Source: an uncultured Sterolibacterium sp. (GTDB lineage Bacteria; Pseudomonadota; Gammaproteobacteria; Burkholderiales; Rhodocyclaceae). Taken from it: a stretch of DNA of 55,322 bases. The stretch covers positions 1 to 55,322 of the forward strand of contig CAIYYX010000214.1 of assembly GCA_903930535.1 (NCBI GenBank), given 5' to 3'. Positions within the stretch are counted from its first letter, which is position 1; the number at the start of each line of letters is the position of its first letter. The notes beneath the pieces are model-generated. The model saw only the letters and a program-made list of their open reading frames with translations. It was not told the DNA's origin and did no database searches. Below are positions 1-10,700 of the stretch, piece by piece. Both the position numbers and the translations under genes were made by a program.

Positions 1-1
1 G

Positions 2-58
2 ATTGCGCAGGACGTCACGGCTACCCGAACTTACTTGGCAAATAGGCAAAATGGCTGA
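2..58 (+). CDS. ribF: 3' end of probable ribF (riboflavin kinase/FAD synthetase), partial
   Basis: An open frame enters from the left edge and stops at TGA 56-58, giving an 18-residue tail ([18 protein letters not shown]). The tail resembles the C-terminal helix of bifunctional RibF, and ribF is the usual gene directly upstream of ileS-lspA in proteobacteria. It overlaps the ileS start by 8 bases. The identification leans on gene order because almost none of the protein is visible. Confidence 0.5.
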   Translation: MAQDVTATRTYLANRQNG

Positions 59-2882
59 TTATCGCAAGACCCTGAACTTGACCGACACGACTTTCCCGAT
101 GCGCGGCGATCTCGCCAAGAGGGAGCCTGTCTGGATCAAGGAGTGGGCCGAAAAAAAACTCTACCAGAACATCCGCAAGGCTTCAGCAGGACGGCCGCGC
201 TTCGTATTGCATGACGGCCCGCCTTACGCCAACGGCGACATTCACATCGGCCACGCGGTCAACAAGATACTCAAGGACATCATCGTCCGCTCAAAGACTC
301 TGGCAGGTTTCGACGCACCCTATGTGCCCGGCTGGGATTGCCACGGATTGCCCATCGAGCATCAGATCGAGAAGTTGCACGGCAAGGGCATTGCCGCCGA
401 TCGCGTGCGCGAGTTGTCGCGCGCCTATGCCGCAGAGCAGGTCGAGAGGCAGAAGCAGGACTTCATCCGCCTGGGCGTCCTGGGCGAGTGGGATAATCCC
501 TACCTGACCATGGACTTCAAGACCGAGGCGGCGGAGATCCGCGCGCTCGGCAAACTCTATCAGCAAGGATTTCTCTTCCAGGGCCTGAAGCCGGTCAACT
601 GGTGTTTCGATTGTGGCTCGGCGCTGGCAGAGGCCGAGGTCGAATACCAGGACAAGACCTCGGACACCATCGATGTCGGCTTCGAGGCCGTCGACCGCGA
701 CAGGCTCGCCGCCGCCTTCTCCCTTCCTGCGCTACCGGAAAAGCCGGCCTATGCCGTCATCTGGACGACCACGCCCTGGACGATACCGGCGAACCAGGCA
801 CTGAACGTGCATCCGGAATTCAACTATGTTCTCGTCGACACGGAACGCGGCCTGCTCATTCTCGCCAAGGAAATCCTGTTGCCTGCCACATTGTCGGCGG
901 ACGAGTTGCCGCCGCTCCTCGCGCGCTACGGCATCAGCGAGTGGAAGGTGATCGCCGTCTGCAAGGGGGCGGCGCTCAGCCTGATCCGTTTCAAGCACCC
1001 GTTTTACGACCGGCTCTCGCCAATCTATCTTGGCGAGTATGTCGCCCTCGATACCGGCACCGGCATCGTTCATAGCGCGCCGGCCTACGGCCTGGATGAC
1101 TTCGTTTCTTGCAAGCAGCACGGCATGACGAACGACGAGATACTGAAGCCGGTGCTGGGCAACGGACGCTTTGCCGAGAGCCTGCCTTTTTTTGGCGGCC
1201 TGAATATCTGGAAGGCGGCCTCATCGATCATAGAAAAACTGCGCGAGGTCGGCGCCCTGTTCGACAGTGGCAAGATCACGCACAGTTACATGCACTGCTG
1301 GCGCCACAAGACGCCGGTGATTTATCGTGCGACGACGCAGTGGTTCGTCGGCATGGACACGCTGCCTTCCCGCTCAGGACCGACGCTGCGCGAACTGGCG
1401 CTCGATGCCGTTTCCAAGACGCGCTTCTTCCCGGCCTGGGGTCAGGCGCGGCTGGGCGCCATGATAGCCAACCGCCCCGACTGGTGCGTCTCGCGCCAGC
1501 GCAACTGGGGCGTGCCCATCCCCTTCTTTCTCGACAGGGAGACGGGCGAGCCGCATCCGCGCACCGCAGAGCTGCTTGAGCAGGTGGCGACCCGCGTCGA
1601 AGCGGAGGGTGTGGATGCCTGGTTCAGGCTCGATGCCCGTGAAATTTTGGGCGACGACGCAGAGCGCTTCGAGAAAATGGGCGATACCCTGGACGTCTGG
1701 TTCGATTCCGGCACGACGCACTGGAGCGTACTGCGCGGCAGCCATGCAGGCGAACTCGCCTATCCGGCAGATCTCTATCTGGAAGGATCCGACCAGCATC
1801 GCGGCTGGTTTCATTCCAGCCTGCTCACCGGATGCGCCATCGACGGCCGTGCGCCCTACAAGGAACTGCTCACCCATGGTTTCGTCGTCGACGGCCAGGG
1901 TCTCAAGATGTCGAAGTCGAAGGGCAATGTCATCGCGCCGCAGCAGATTTCCGATACCCTGGGCGCCGAGATCCTGCGCCTATGGGTGGCGGCCACCGAC
2001 TACTCCAGCGAGCTTTCCATCTCCAAGGAAATCCTCGCCCGCGTCGTCGAGGTCTATCGCCGGCTGCGCAACACCCTGCGCTTCCTGCTCGCCAATACCG
2101 CCGACTTCGATGCCCAGACGCAGCTCCTGCCGGTCGAAGAATGGCTGGAGATAGACCGCTATGCGCTGGCCTTGACGCGGCAACTTTCGACCGGCATCAC
2201 CGCCAATTATGAGAGTTACGAGATGCAGAAGGTGGTGCAGGCGCTGCAAGGCTTCTGTGCCGAGGATCTCGGCGCCTTTTATCTCGACATCCTCAAGGAT
2301 CGCTTGTACACCACGGCCGCAGACTCTCCCCACCGCCGCGCCGCGCAGAGCGTGTTGTGGCACATCCTGCAGTCCGTGACGCGGCTCATGGCGCCCATAC
2401 TCTGCTTCACCAGCGAGGAAATCTGGCAGCACCTCGGCAACGATGCCGCCGACAGCGTCATGTTTTCCAGCTGGCACGAGTTGCCTGGGCAGGAAGGCGA
2501 AGAGGAACTGCTTGCCCGCTGGCGTCTGATCCGCGACGTGCGCGGCGAAGTCAGCAAGGTCATGGAGGACTTGCGCGCCGCCGGGGAAATCGGCTCATCG
2601 CTCCAGGCCGAGGTGGAGATACGCGCCAGCGGCGCGAAGTATGAGGCGCTGGCAGAACTCGGCGACGACTTGCGCTTCGTCCTGATTTGCTCGAAGACGA
2701 TTCTGGTCAAGGCGGCCGATGCCGGCGCCGAAGCCGTCATCGTCCTGGCAGCAAAGCATGCCAAGTGCGGGCGTTGCTGGCACTGGCGCGAGGACGTTGG
2801 CACCGACGCCGAACATCCTGAACTCTGCGGCCGCTGCATGGCCAATCTGTTCGGCAAGGGTGAAGCGCGTGCAGTGGCTTAA
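51..2882 (+). CDS. ileS: Isoleucyl-tRNA synthetase
   Basis: Charges tRNA-Ile with isoleucine in the cytoplasm; class Ia synthetase. The ATG at 51 gives 943 residues, the normal bacterial length, and begins [10 protein letters not shown] as in homologues; an in-frame TTG further upstream would only add an unconserved leader. HIGH lies at about residues 65-68 and KMSKS at about 619-623. The CP1 editing domain is in between, with the conserved WTTTPWT segment. The C-terminus carries a zinc finger of paired CxxC motifs (CGRCWHW and CGRC). The start overlaps the putative ribF tail and the end overlaps lspA, so it belongs to the ribF-ileS-lspA-fkpB-ispH operon. Confidence 0.98.
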   Translation: MADYRKTLNLTDTTFPMRGDLAKREPVWIKEWAEKKLYQNIRKASAGRPRFVLHDGPPYANGDIHIGHAVNKILKDIIVRSKTLAGFDAPYVPGWDCHGLPIEHQIEKLHGKGIAADRVRELSRAYAAEQVERQKQDFIRLGVLGEWDNPYLTMDFKTEAAEIRALGKLYQQGFLFQGLKPVNWCFDCGSALAEAEVEYQDKTSDTIDVGFEAVDRDRLAAAFSLPALPEKPAYAVIWTTTPWTIPANQALNVHPEFNYVLVDTERGLLILAKEILLPATLSADELPPLLARYGISEWKVIAVCKGAALSLIRFKHPFYDRLSPIYLGEYVALDTGTGIVHSAPAYGLDDFVSCKQHGMTNDEILKPVLGNGRFAESLPFFGGLNIWKAASSIIEKLREVGALFDSGKITHSYMHCWRHKTPVIYRATTQWFVGMDTLPSRSGPTLRELALDAVSKTRFFPAWGQARLGAMIANRPDWCVSRQRNWGVPIPFFLDRETGEPHPRTAELLEQVATRVEAEGVDAWFRLDAREILGDDAERFEKMGDTLDVWFDSGTTHWSVLRGSHAGELAYPADLYLEGSDQHRGWFHSSLLTGCAIDGRAPYKELLTHGFVVDGQGLKMSKSKGNVIAPQQISDTLGAEILRLWVAATDYSSELSISKEILARVVEVYRRLRNTLRFLLANTADFDAQTQLLPVEEWLEIDRYALALTRQLSTGITANYESYEMQKVVQALQGFCAEDLGAFYLDILKDRLYTTAADSPHRRAAQSVLWHILQSVTRLMAPILCFTSEEIWQHLGNDAADSVMFSSWHELPGQEGEEELLARWRLIRDVRGEVSKVMEDLRAAGEIGSSLQAEVEIRASGAKYEALAELGDDLRFVLICSKTILVKAADAGAEAVIVLAAKHAKCGRCWHWREDVGTDAEHPELCGRCMANLFGKGEARAVA

Positions 2883-3357
2883 GTCTAACCCTGGACTGCT
2901 GCGCTGGCTGGCTCTCTCGGTTGCGGTGATCGCCGCGGATCAACTCAGCAAGGCGTGGCTGGTGTCGACCTTGGCGCATGGGCAGAGCATCACCATGAGT
3001 TCATTCTTCGACCTGGTGTTCGTCATGAACAGCGGCGCCGCATTCAGCTTTCTCTCGACGGCCTCGGGCTGGCAGCGCTGGTTCTTCGTTCTCCTGGCCC
3101 TTGGCATTTCGGCCTGGATAGTGGTGATGATCAAGCGCCACGCCCTTGAGCGTCTGCTGCCGCTGGCCCTGGCCCTGGTGCTGGGCGGCGCCCTGGGCAA
3201 CGTGATCGACCGGCTTGTCTACGGTGCCGTGGTGGACTTCCTGTCGTTTCATCTGGGAAGGCTTTACTGGCCGGCTTTCAATGTCGCAGACTCGGCCATC
3301 AGCATCGGCGTCGTGCTGATGCTCTGGCAGCAATTCACGCAGGGAAAGTCCAAATGA
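2869..3357 (+). CDS. lspA: Lipoprotein signal peptidase (signal peptidase II)
   Basis: Inner-membrane aspartyl protease that removes the signal peptide from diacylglyceryl-modified prolipoproteins. A GTG start at 2869, 8 nt after AAGGG at 2856-2860, gives 162 residues, the usual size; a GTG at 2860 is an alternative. Four membrane segments are evident. The conserved NSGAAFS stretch is at about 54-60. The two catalytic aspartates are D123 (in VVDF) and D141 (in FNVADS), matching the E. coli positions closely. The start lies inside the 3' end of ileS, implying translational coupling. Confidence 0.97.
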   Translation: MQWLKSNPGLLRWLALSVAVIAADQLSKAWLVSTLAHGQSITMSSFFDLVFVMNSGAAFSFLSTASGWQRWFFVLLALGISAWIVVMIKRHALERLLPLALALVLGGALGNVIDRLVYGAVVDFLSFHLGRLYWPAFNVADSAISIGVVLMLWQQFTQGKSK

Positions 3358-3785
3358 ATGAATGCGTCAAGGACGACAGCTTGGTGACGCTCAACTACCG
3401 CATCGCCAGCAGCGACGACGATGAACTCATCAGCACCTTTGGATCAAGGCCGGCGACGCTGCAGCTGGGCAACGGCGAACTGGCGCCGATGCTGGAGCGC
3501 TGCCTGGCCGGGATGCCGGTCGGCGAGCGCCGTGTGTTCCTGCTCGAAGCGCAGCAGGCCTTCGGCTTGCACCACCCGCAGTTGCTGCAAAGACTGCCGC
3601 GCGCCAGCCTGCCCGCAGGCGAGGAGATAAAGACGATGACCCTGCTGGAATTTTCCGCCCCCGATGGCGGTCGATACACCGGTCTGGTCCGCGAGATCGA
3701 CGATCAGGCGGCGTTGATAGACTTCAATCACCCGCTGGCGGGAAAGTCGATACGCTTCGAGGTCGAGGTGATAGGGGTACTCTAG
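3354..3785 (+). CDS. fkpB: FKBP-type peptidyl-prolyl cis-trans isomerase, SlpA/FkpB type
   Basis: A 143-residue cytoplasmic FKBP of the SlyD/SlpA group: the small FKBP fold is interrupted by an insert-in-flap domain (roughly residues 65-120) that acts as a chaperone. VTLNYRI opens the first strand and [12 protein letters not shown] matches the conserved G-x-L-x-P-x-x-E segment. The ATG overlaps the lspA stop (ATGA), and its stop overlaps the ispH GTG by one base. The position between lspA and ispH is the standard place for fkpB. There is no SlyD-like histidine-rich tail. Confidence 0.93.
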   Translation: MNECVKDDSLVTLNYRIASSDDDELISTFGSRPATLQLGNGELAPMLERCLAGMPVGERRVFLLEAQQAFGLHHPQLLQRLPRASLPAGEEIKTMTLLEFSAPDGGRYTGLVREIDDQAALIDFNHPLAGKSIRFEVEVIGVL

Positions 3786-4708
3786 TGAAAATAATTCTCG
3801 CCAATCCACGCGGTTTCTGCGCCGGCGTCGAGCGTGCCATAGAAATCGTCGAACGCGCGCTGAAAATCTACGGCGCGCCGATCTATGTGCGCCACGAGGT
3901 GGTGCACAACCGTTATGTGGTCGAGGACTTGCGCGCCAAGGGTGCTGTGTTCGTCGAGGAACTCGACGAAATTCCCGCGGGGGCAACGGTGATATTCAGC
4001 GCCCATGGGGTCGCCAAAACGGTGCGCGATGAAGCCGACGAGCGCGGTCTCAAGGTCTTCGATGCCACCTGTCCGCTGGTGACCAAGGTGCATGTCGAGG
4101 TGGCGAAAATGCATCAGGCCGGCCGCGAGATCGTCATGATAGGCCACAGAGGGCATCCGGAAGTGGAGGGCACGACGGGTCAGGTGAAATCCGGCATGCA
4201 TCTGGTGGAGGACGTCGCCGATGTCGCCAACCTGCAAATAGCCGATGCGGAAAGGCTCGCCTATGTGACCCAGACAACGCTCTCCAGCGACGATGCCGCA
4301 TCAATCGTCGCGGCATTGCGGACGCGTTTTCCGGCCATCGTCGGGCCGAAGAAGGATGACATCTGCTACGCCACGCAGAACCGCCAGGATGCGGTGAAAC
4401 TGCTGGCGCCGCAGTGCGAAGTGGTCATCGTCGTCGGTTCGCAGAACAGCTCGAACTCCAACCGCCTGCGCGAGGTGGCGCAGAATCTCGGCGTGCCGGC
4501 CTATCTCGTTGATGGCGCGCAAGAGATCGATCCGGCCTGGATTGCAGGTCGCCTGCGGGTCGGCGTCACGGCCGGCGCCTCGGCCCCCGATGTCCTGGTG
4601 GCGCAGGTGGTGGATAGACTCAAGGCGCTGGGGGCCGACGCGGTGGAGACCCTCGCCGGCGCCCCGGAGAATGTGAACTTTCCCCTGCCCAAGGAACTGG
4701 CTGGCTAA
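3785..4708 (+). CDS. ispH: 4-hydroxy-3-methylbut-2-enyl diphosphate reductase
   Basis: Last step of the MEP isoprenoid pathway: reduces HMBPP to IPP and DMAPP with a [4Fe-4S] cluster. The three cluster cysteines are C12 (GFCAGV), C96 (DATCPLV) and C194 ([11 protein letters not shown]). The 307-residue length is typical. The GTG start shares one base with the fkpB stop (TAGTG). It is the last gene of the operon and converges with pilY1, only 9 bases away; no hairpin terminator is visible between them. Confidence 0.97.
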   Translation: MKIILANPRGFCAGVERAIEIVERALKIYGAPIYVRHEVVHNRYVVEDLRAKGAVFVEELDEIPAGATVIFSAHGVAKTVRDEADERGLKVFDATCPLVTKVHVEVAKMHQAGREIVMIGHRGHPEVEGTTGQVKSGMHLVEDVADVANLQIADAERLAYVTQTTLSSDDAASIVAALRTRFPAIVGPKKDDICYATQNRQDAVKLLAPQCEVVIVVGSQNSSNSNRLREVAQNLGVPAYLVDGAQEIDPAWIAGRLRVGVTAGASAPDVLVAQVVDRLKALGADAVETLAGAPENVNFPLPKELAG

Positions 4709-4717
4709 TCCGCCGCT

Positions 4718-7700
4718 TCAGCGCGCCGACTCGCGGTACCAGTACATCCTGGAGGCGCCGCCGATGGAGCCGAGCAGTTCGAAATTGCAGACGCCATCAT
4801 GGCAGATCGGCAGATAGACCTTTCCCCCTATGATGACGGGCAGTGAGGGGTCGGCATAAACGCCCCGCGTTCCCGCTGACGAAATCCCTGGATCCTGTTT
4901 GCTCGTGGTCGACGCGGCCGTCGTGCCGTTCGGTACGGAACCGCCAAAGCGCGCATCGAGGGCATATGGCTTTCCTTTGCCAGGCGGCAGGCAGGCACTC
5001 AGGCTCGCGGTCGGGTTGAAGGTGGAAAAGCGCAGCACATTGTAAAAAACCGTCGGTGGCGCGAACACCTTCTCGCCTGTCTGCAGGCCTTGATACCAGC
5101 CCGAATTGGCTTTGAAGGTCGCCTCATTCAGTTCGCTTGCGAGAAAAATATTGCTGATGTTGTAGAGGCTGCCAAGAGTGATGAGGCCTCCTGAAGAGGC
5201 CGTCAGGCCGAGATCGAAGTCCTTGAGCATGAACATCATGTCGGTGCTGGTGGTGATCAGCGGATGCTCGCGGTCGCCGCTGCCAACATAAACGGCATCA
5301 TAATTCTGAGTCAGATAGCTCTGCTTGACGACGACAGGAGGGGTCATGATCTTGCGGTTGGGCACCGTGATCGGCAGGGCAAAGGCATTGGAGAGGGCGG
5401 CAAGCTGTTTGGCGGTCCAGTTTGCCGTATCGCCGTTGTCGATGTCGAAGCGCCAGAGGTTTGCGGCCGTGTCGCCGACATAGATGCGATCGAGCAGGCC
5501 CTGACTGTCCAAGTCGGTGTTCAGCGCCGCGACGGTCGAGGGGATACTGAAGTCCATGCCGGAGATGGCTCCGCCCCCGGCCGCGAGCGAGCCGTTCTTG
5601 AATACCTTGAGGGTGCTTCCGGTAACACCATCCACCACATAAACCGCCCGCCCCATGGAGTCCGCAGCCGTTGCCGAGAAGTTGTCCTGGTTGCCGTCAT
5701 AGCCGCCGCCGAAGATGACTGCTGGCCCTGTAGCGAGTGCCCTTATCCTGCCAGCGATGGGTGTGGACCAGGAGTAACCCAGTTCGTCGTAGTCTGCGAC
5801 GCTGTTGCATGAGGGGTTGCAAAGCTGGGCGCCCGCTGCCCGGCGGTCTATTTTCCACATGAACTTCGGGTTGGCGACATCGCTGACATCGAGCGCATAG
5901 TAAGCGCGGCCGCCGCGGCGCAGGCCGAAATAGAGATAGGCCTTGTCGCCGTCTGCGGGCACTATCTTGCCGTCGCCATTGGCGTCAAGAGTCCATGCGG
6001 TCGGCGCCCCGTCTGCCAGCGTCAGATGCTGACCGGCAAGGTTGGCGTTCAAGGCCTGTATTTGCGCCAGGGCTTCTTCCACCATGAAGGCCCAGGCTTC
6101 CTGGCCGTTCGCGGCATTGACTGCGTGCAGCAGGCCATCGTTGGAGAGATAGAAAAGATATTGCGAGCTTGCGGTGCTTGCGCCCGACTCGGCGTCGGCA
6201 GCCGGCGTCGGATCGTAGGTCACGATCGCGGGCTTGGCATGCATCACGTCGGCATGCGGCCAGCTGCGCCAGGAGGTGCAGGCCGTGCCGGCAGCGGGGG
6301 CATCGCTGCAGGCCGCGACGCCGGTGTTGCCGCCGCGGATGAAGTTGATCAATGTCCCGCGCTGCGCTTCCGACATCAAAGCGTTGCCCAGGCGCGCCTT
6401 GGTGATGAGGGCTGATCCCTCATTCACAGCATTGGCGGCGAGATCCGTGCTGCCGGAGACGCCTTCGCTGGCGGCACCCGGGTCGGATATGAACGTATAG
6501 ACATTACGCGTCGAAGGATTCGCACTGTTCTGCAAGACCTGTCCAGTTCCGCCCTTGTTTGCATGGGAGCTGTCCTGGATATTGGCCGGGTTCCAGAAAC
6601 TGACGGCGGCGGGATTGACGATGGACGTTTGCTGACTGGTCAGCGGATCGATCGTCACCTGCTCGATGTTTTTTACCGTGGCACCGGAGAGCACGGTCTT
6701 GCCGATCAGGCAGAGCGGGATCGCTTTGCCATCTGCGTCGAGACCGCAATCCGCGGCTCCCTGGCCCAGCCGGAACTTCTTCACCGTGCCGTCCCATGAC
6801 GGGCTGCTGGAGGGACCGAAGAAGGCGAGGTAGACCTCGGCTGCGCTCTCCGAGCGGTTGAGAGCGGAAATGGGAATGGTCGGCGCCGCCAGGGTGGGAT
6901 TCCACTCGCGGATAGCTGCCACCGCTGCCGTCAGCGCGGCCGAGAGTGCGCCGGCATCCTGGGCGACGTAATACTGGCCGTTGCCCTTCGCGGCAGTATT
7001 GCTGAGCACCGGCGAATCGGCGCCGGCAAACCCTATCGTATAGGTGTTGACGGGCTGGCGGCCAGAAATGGCGTCGTTCATGTCGGCATTGGCCATGTAG
7101 TAGGCGAGTTCGTCGAGCCAGACATAGCCGCCATCGTAGGCTTGGTTGGACGGCTCGATGTCTATCGGTCCATAAGGTGTGCCGGTCAACTCGAATTGAG
7201 CGGAGGCGGTGCTTTGGAGTGCTGAGATCGTGGTGCCGCCGGGGTCGATATAGGAAAGTGCCTTGATTTGCGCGTTCGCCGAGATATCCTCCTCCGGCCC
7301 GCCATCGGTCATCATGATGACGAAGTTCTTCGAACAGGCGGCGGGCAGACCGGTGTTCGGGTCCAGGCTGCTCATCATGGGCGAGACATAGTTTCCCGAT
7401 GAACCCGTGCAGTCCGTGCCGACGCCAGGTGTTGCGAAGGCGCTCTTGTCGCAGCCGGCGGCGACTACGCCGCCATTCAGGGCAGGGGTGGTGAGACGGC
7501 CGAACAGCGGCGCCTCGCCGCGGAAGTAAAGATAGGCCTCGTAGAGCGACTCGGTGAGCGGGGTGCGCGATGCGGCGCCGAGGCTGTTGATGGTGTTGAT
7601 GAGGTTAACTCGGTTGGCATAGGCCGTGGCCTCGCTGGCGGTGCAAGCCGGAACGCTTATGGTCGCCGCCGCGACCGTGGTGCCTGCAGCCGAACTCAGC

Positions 7701-10700
7701 GTGACGGTGTTGGCCGCGATGCTGACGATGTTGGCATTGAGGTCCGACCCTGCGCTGCCTGCGCCCGGTACGGTGATGGCATTGCCGACACCGAAGCCCG
7801 GGTTGGATGCCAGGCTCAAGGTCGTGCTGCCGGAGTTGATGCTGCCCGTGGTCGAGGCGCTGGCCAGGGAACAGTTTTTCGGTCCCATGGTGGTGACCTT
7901 GTAGACGATGTTGCCGCCCTCGTCAGAATAATTGTGGAGGGCATCCGCCGTCTTGTTGAAGACCATGAGACCGAAGCGCACGCCGTTGGTCGCAGCAACC
8001 AGGCCGGCGAGCGCATCCTTTGCGATCTGCAGGCGGGACTTGCGGCCTATCGGATAGTCACTGGGTCCTTTCGGCCCGAACTTCCAGTTCAGATAATTGA
8101 CCGAATACATGTCTATGGTCTTGCCGGCATCGGCCGTCACCCCCTGGCCCGGATTGGTCGTGTAGGGGGCCGTGATGTTGGCCGGGTCGGTGAGCGTGTT
8201 GAAGTCCGTGCCCAGGGTGCGCAAGGGAATCGTGCCGCGCATATAGCTGTTGCTCCCCGGGTTGGCGGATGGTTCGTCGACCTTGCAGTCATGGACCAGA
8301 TAGTCACTGCTTGCCGCGAAGTTGAAGACGCGGAAGTAGGCGTCTGCGCCGCTGCCGCCACCTCCCGTGAAGCTCGTTGCCGCCGGGGCTGCGCACCCGG
8401 GGTAGCAGTTGGCTCCGTAGCGGGCCATGCAGGTCTGATCGTGCCAGTATGGGTTCTTGTTGCTGCAAGTGCCGCCGTAGGTGCCGTAGGTTGTGCCTCC
8501 GACGACGAGGGTGCCGGTGCCGGCGACATCGCAAGCGGTGGCGGTGTCCACGGTGGCGAAGGGGGTGCCGCCCGGGGTGGCCACTGCTTGGGCCGAGACA
8601 GTCGTTCCCTGGCAGACCCGGCCGTACTGGTAAGCGCCTGCGGCAAAAATGTTGGCGCAGCTGGCATTCTGGTGCTGATAATTGCTGCCCGCAACGACAA
8701 GCGTGTCGCCCGCATTGTAGTTGCAATTTCCCGCCGTTCCCGAGCAGGAGTCGCCGCCGTAGCTGTAGGCGCCGGAAGCGACGATGTTGCTGCAACTGGC
8801 GCCGAAGTGAGGATAGGCCACGCCGCCTATGGTGATGTCGCTGCCGGGGTTGTAGCTGCAATTGGCCTCGAAGCCGGCCGGTGTCGTGCCGCAGCCGGTG
8901 CCGCCCACCGTGTAATTGCCGGGGCCGGCGCCGACGTTTGTGCAGGTCGCGCCGTAGCCTCCGTAGACTGTGCTGCGCAGGGTGATGTCATTTCCCGGAG
9001 CATAGCTGCAGAGGGCTCCCCCAGGAGCGCAAGAACCTCCCGTCAGGTAGGCGCCGACCCCCTGGACCTGGGCGCAGGTCCTGTTTACACCTGTCTGGCC
9101 CACGCCCCCTATGGTCATGTTGCCCCCCGCGCTGGTCGAGCAGGAAAGCTGCGAGCCGTTCTCCTGGCAAGTGCCTCCTATCGTGTAGCCGCCCGCGGCC
9201 ACCGTGTTGCTGCAGGTGGCGCCGACGCCGGTGTATGGGGTGCCGCGTATGGTCAGGGAGGCGCCGGCGCTGCTGCTGCAATTGGAAGCCGAGCCGCTTT
9301 CCATGCAAGTTGCGCCATAGGCATACACGCCGTCTGCGACGGTGTTGCTGCAGGTGGCACCGATGCCGGTGTAGGCGGTGCCGCGTATGGTCATGTTCGA
9401 GCCGGCGCTGGTCGAGCAACTGGCGGCCGAACCGTTTTCCTGGCAGCTGATGCCGTAGGTGTAGGTGGCTGGCGCGATGGTGTTGCTGCAGGTCGCGCCC
9501 ACCCCGTTGTAAGTGGTGCCGCGTATGGTCATGGAGGAACCTGCGCTGGTCGAGCAACTGGCGACCGAGCCGTTTTCCTGGCAGCTGATGCCGTAGGTGT
9601 AGGTGGCTGAAGCGATGGTGTTGCCGCAGGCCCCATTCACATTGTCATAGCTTGTTCCGCCTATGGTCTTGGTGAAGCCGCCGGTGACCTGGCAGCTCGC
9701 GGTCGAGTTGTTTTCCTTGCAGCTTCCCCCATAGTTATAAACGGTCCCGGCAGGGACGGCGTTGGTGCAGCCACTCTGGTCGTTTTCGGCGGCGACCTTC
9801 GTGCCGAAAAATCCGACGGCAAGAGGGTGTCCATTGATGGTCGTGCCCGAAGCCGAGCAGTTGGCGGTGGATCCGCTCTCCTCGCAGCTGCCACCGTAGG
9901 CATACCAACCCACCCCTTCGATCTTGTGGCTATCGCGATGATGCCATTGGCAGGTGTCGATGGTGGCCGTCTGGCGGCCCGAGAAGCTGCAGGCATTGAC
10001 GGTAACTGTTCCTCCTCCCGTCGGCGCGCAGGCCGCCACGGAAACTGATGCTCCTCCGCTCGGAGCGCAGGCATTCACCGAGACCACGCCGCCGCCCTGG
10101 GGTGTGCAGGCAGCGACGAACACATTCGACTGCCCTTGCAAGGCGCAGGCTCCGACATTGATCGCTGTCTGACCGGTCATGGCGCAGTTGGGCGCAGTGA
10201 CGCTACCCGTTCCCAGCAACTGGCAGACCGGCACGGTGAGCGATTGCACGTTCTGCAGGGCGCAACTGGACACGTTGAAGGCAGTGCCGCCGCTCCAGGC
10301 GCAGTTCAAGTACCACTTGTCGTAGAAGAATGTGCTGATAGCCGTCGGGGCCGCGCAGACAGGATCGGGCACGTTGCCGCAGTCGGGAGCGACGCCGGCG
10401 CCGTTGGGGTCGTTGCAGCTGATGGGGCCCAGGTTGCAGTTGCCGCCCCAGGGGTGCGCGATACCGAAGACATCCGTTTCGCTGCTCGTTCCGCCCAAGA
10501 TGCAGGTCGAGGTTTTCGAGACCGTGACGTTGTCCGTCACCAAGCCCGGCTTCCTCAGGCAGGTCGCGCTTTGCGGCCCGGTGGCCGCGTCGCAGGCGGC
10601 AGGGGTCGAGTCGACATAGGCGGGCACGCCGGTTATGGAGCCGAAGGCGGCAGCGGCGTCGCGATTTCCCTTCCAGGTGATGAACTTGCTGTCCTTGATG

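Noticed and set aside
7934..9610. Long open frame on the plus strand opposite the PilY1 repeats
   Set aside because: It is antisense to pilY1, low-complexity (Ala/Gly/Val/Arg), and repeats because the coding strand repeats; no start site or known domain.
8465..10303. Regular 39-bp and 138-bp DNA repeats considered as CRISPR or satellite
   Set aside because: The periods are multiples of three, stay in frame in pilY1, and encode conserved residues; there are no unique spacers or cas genes.
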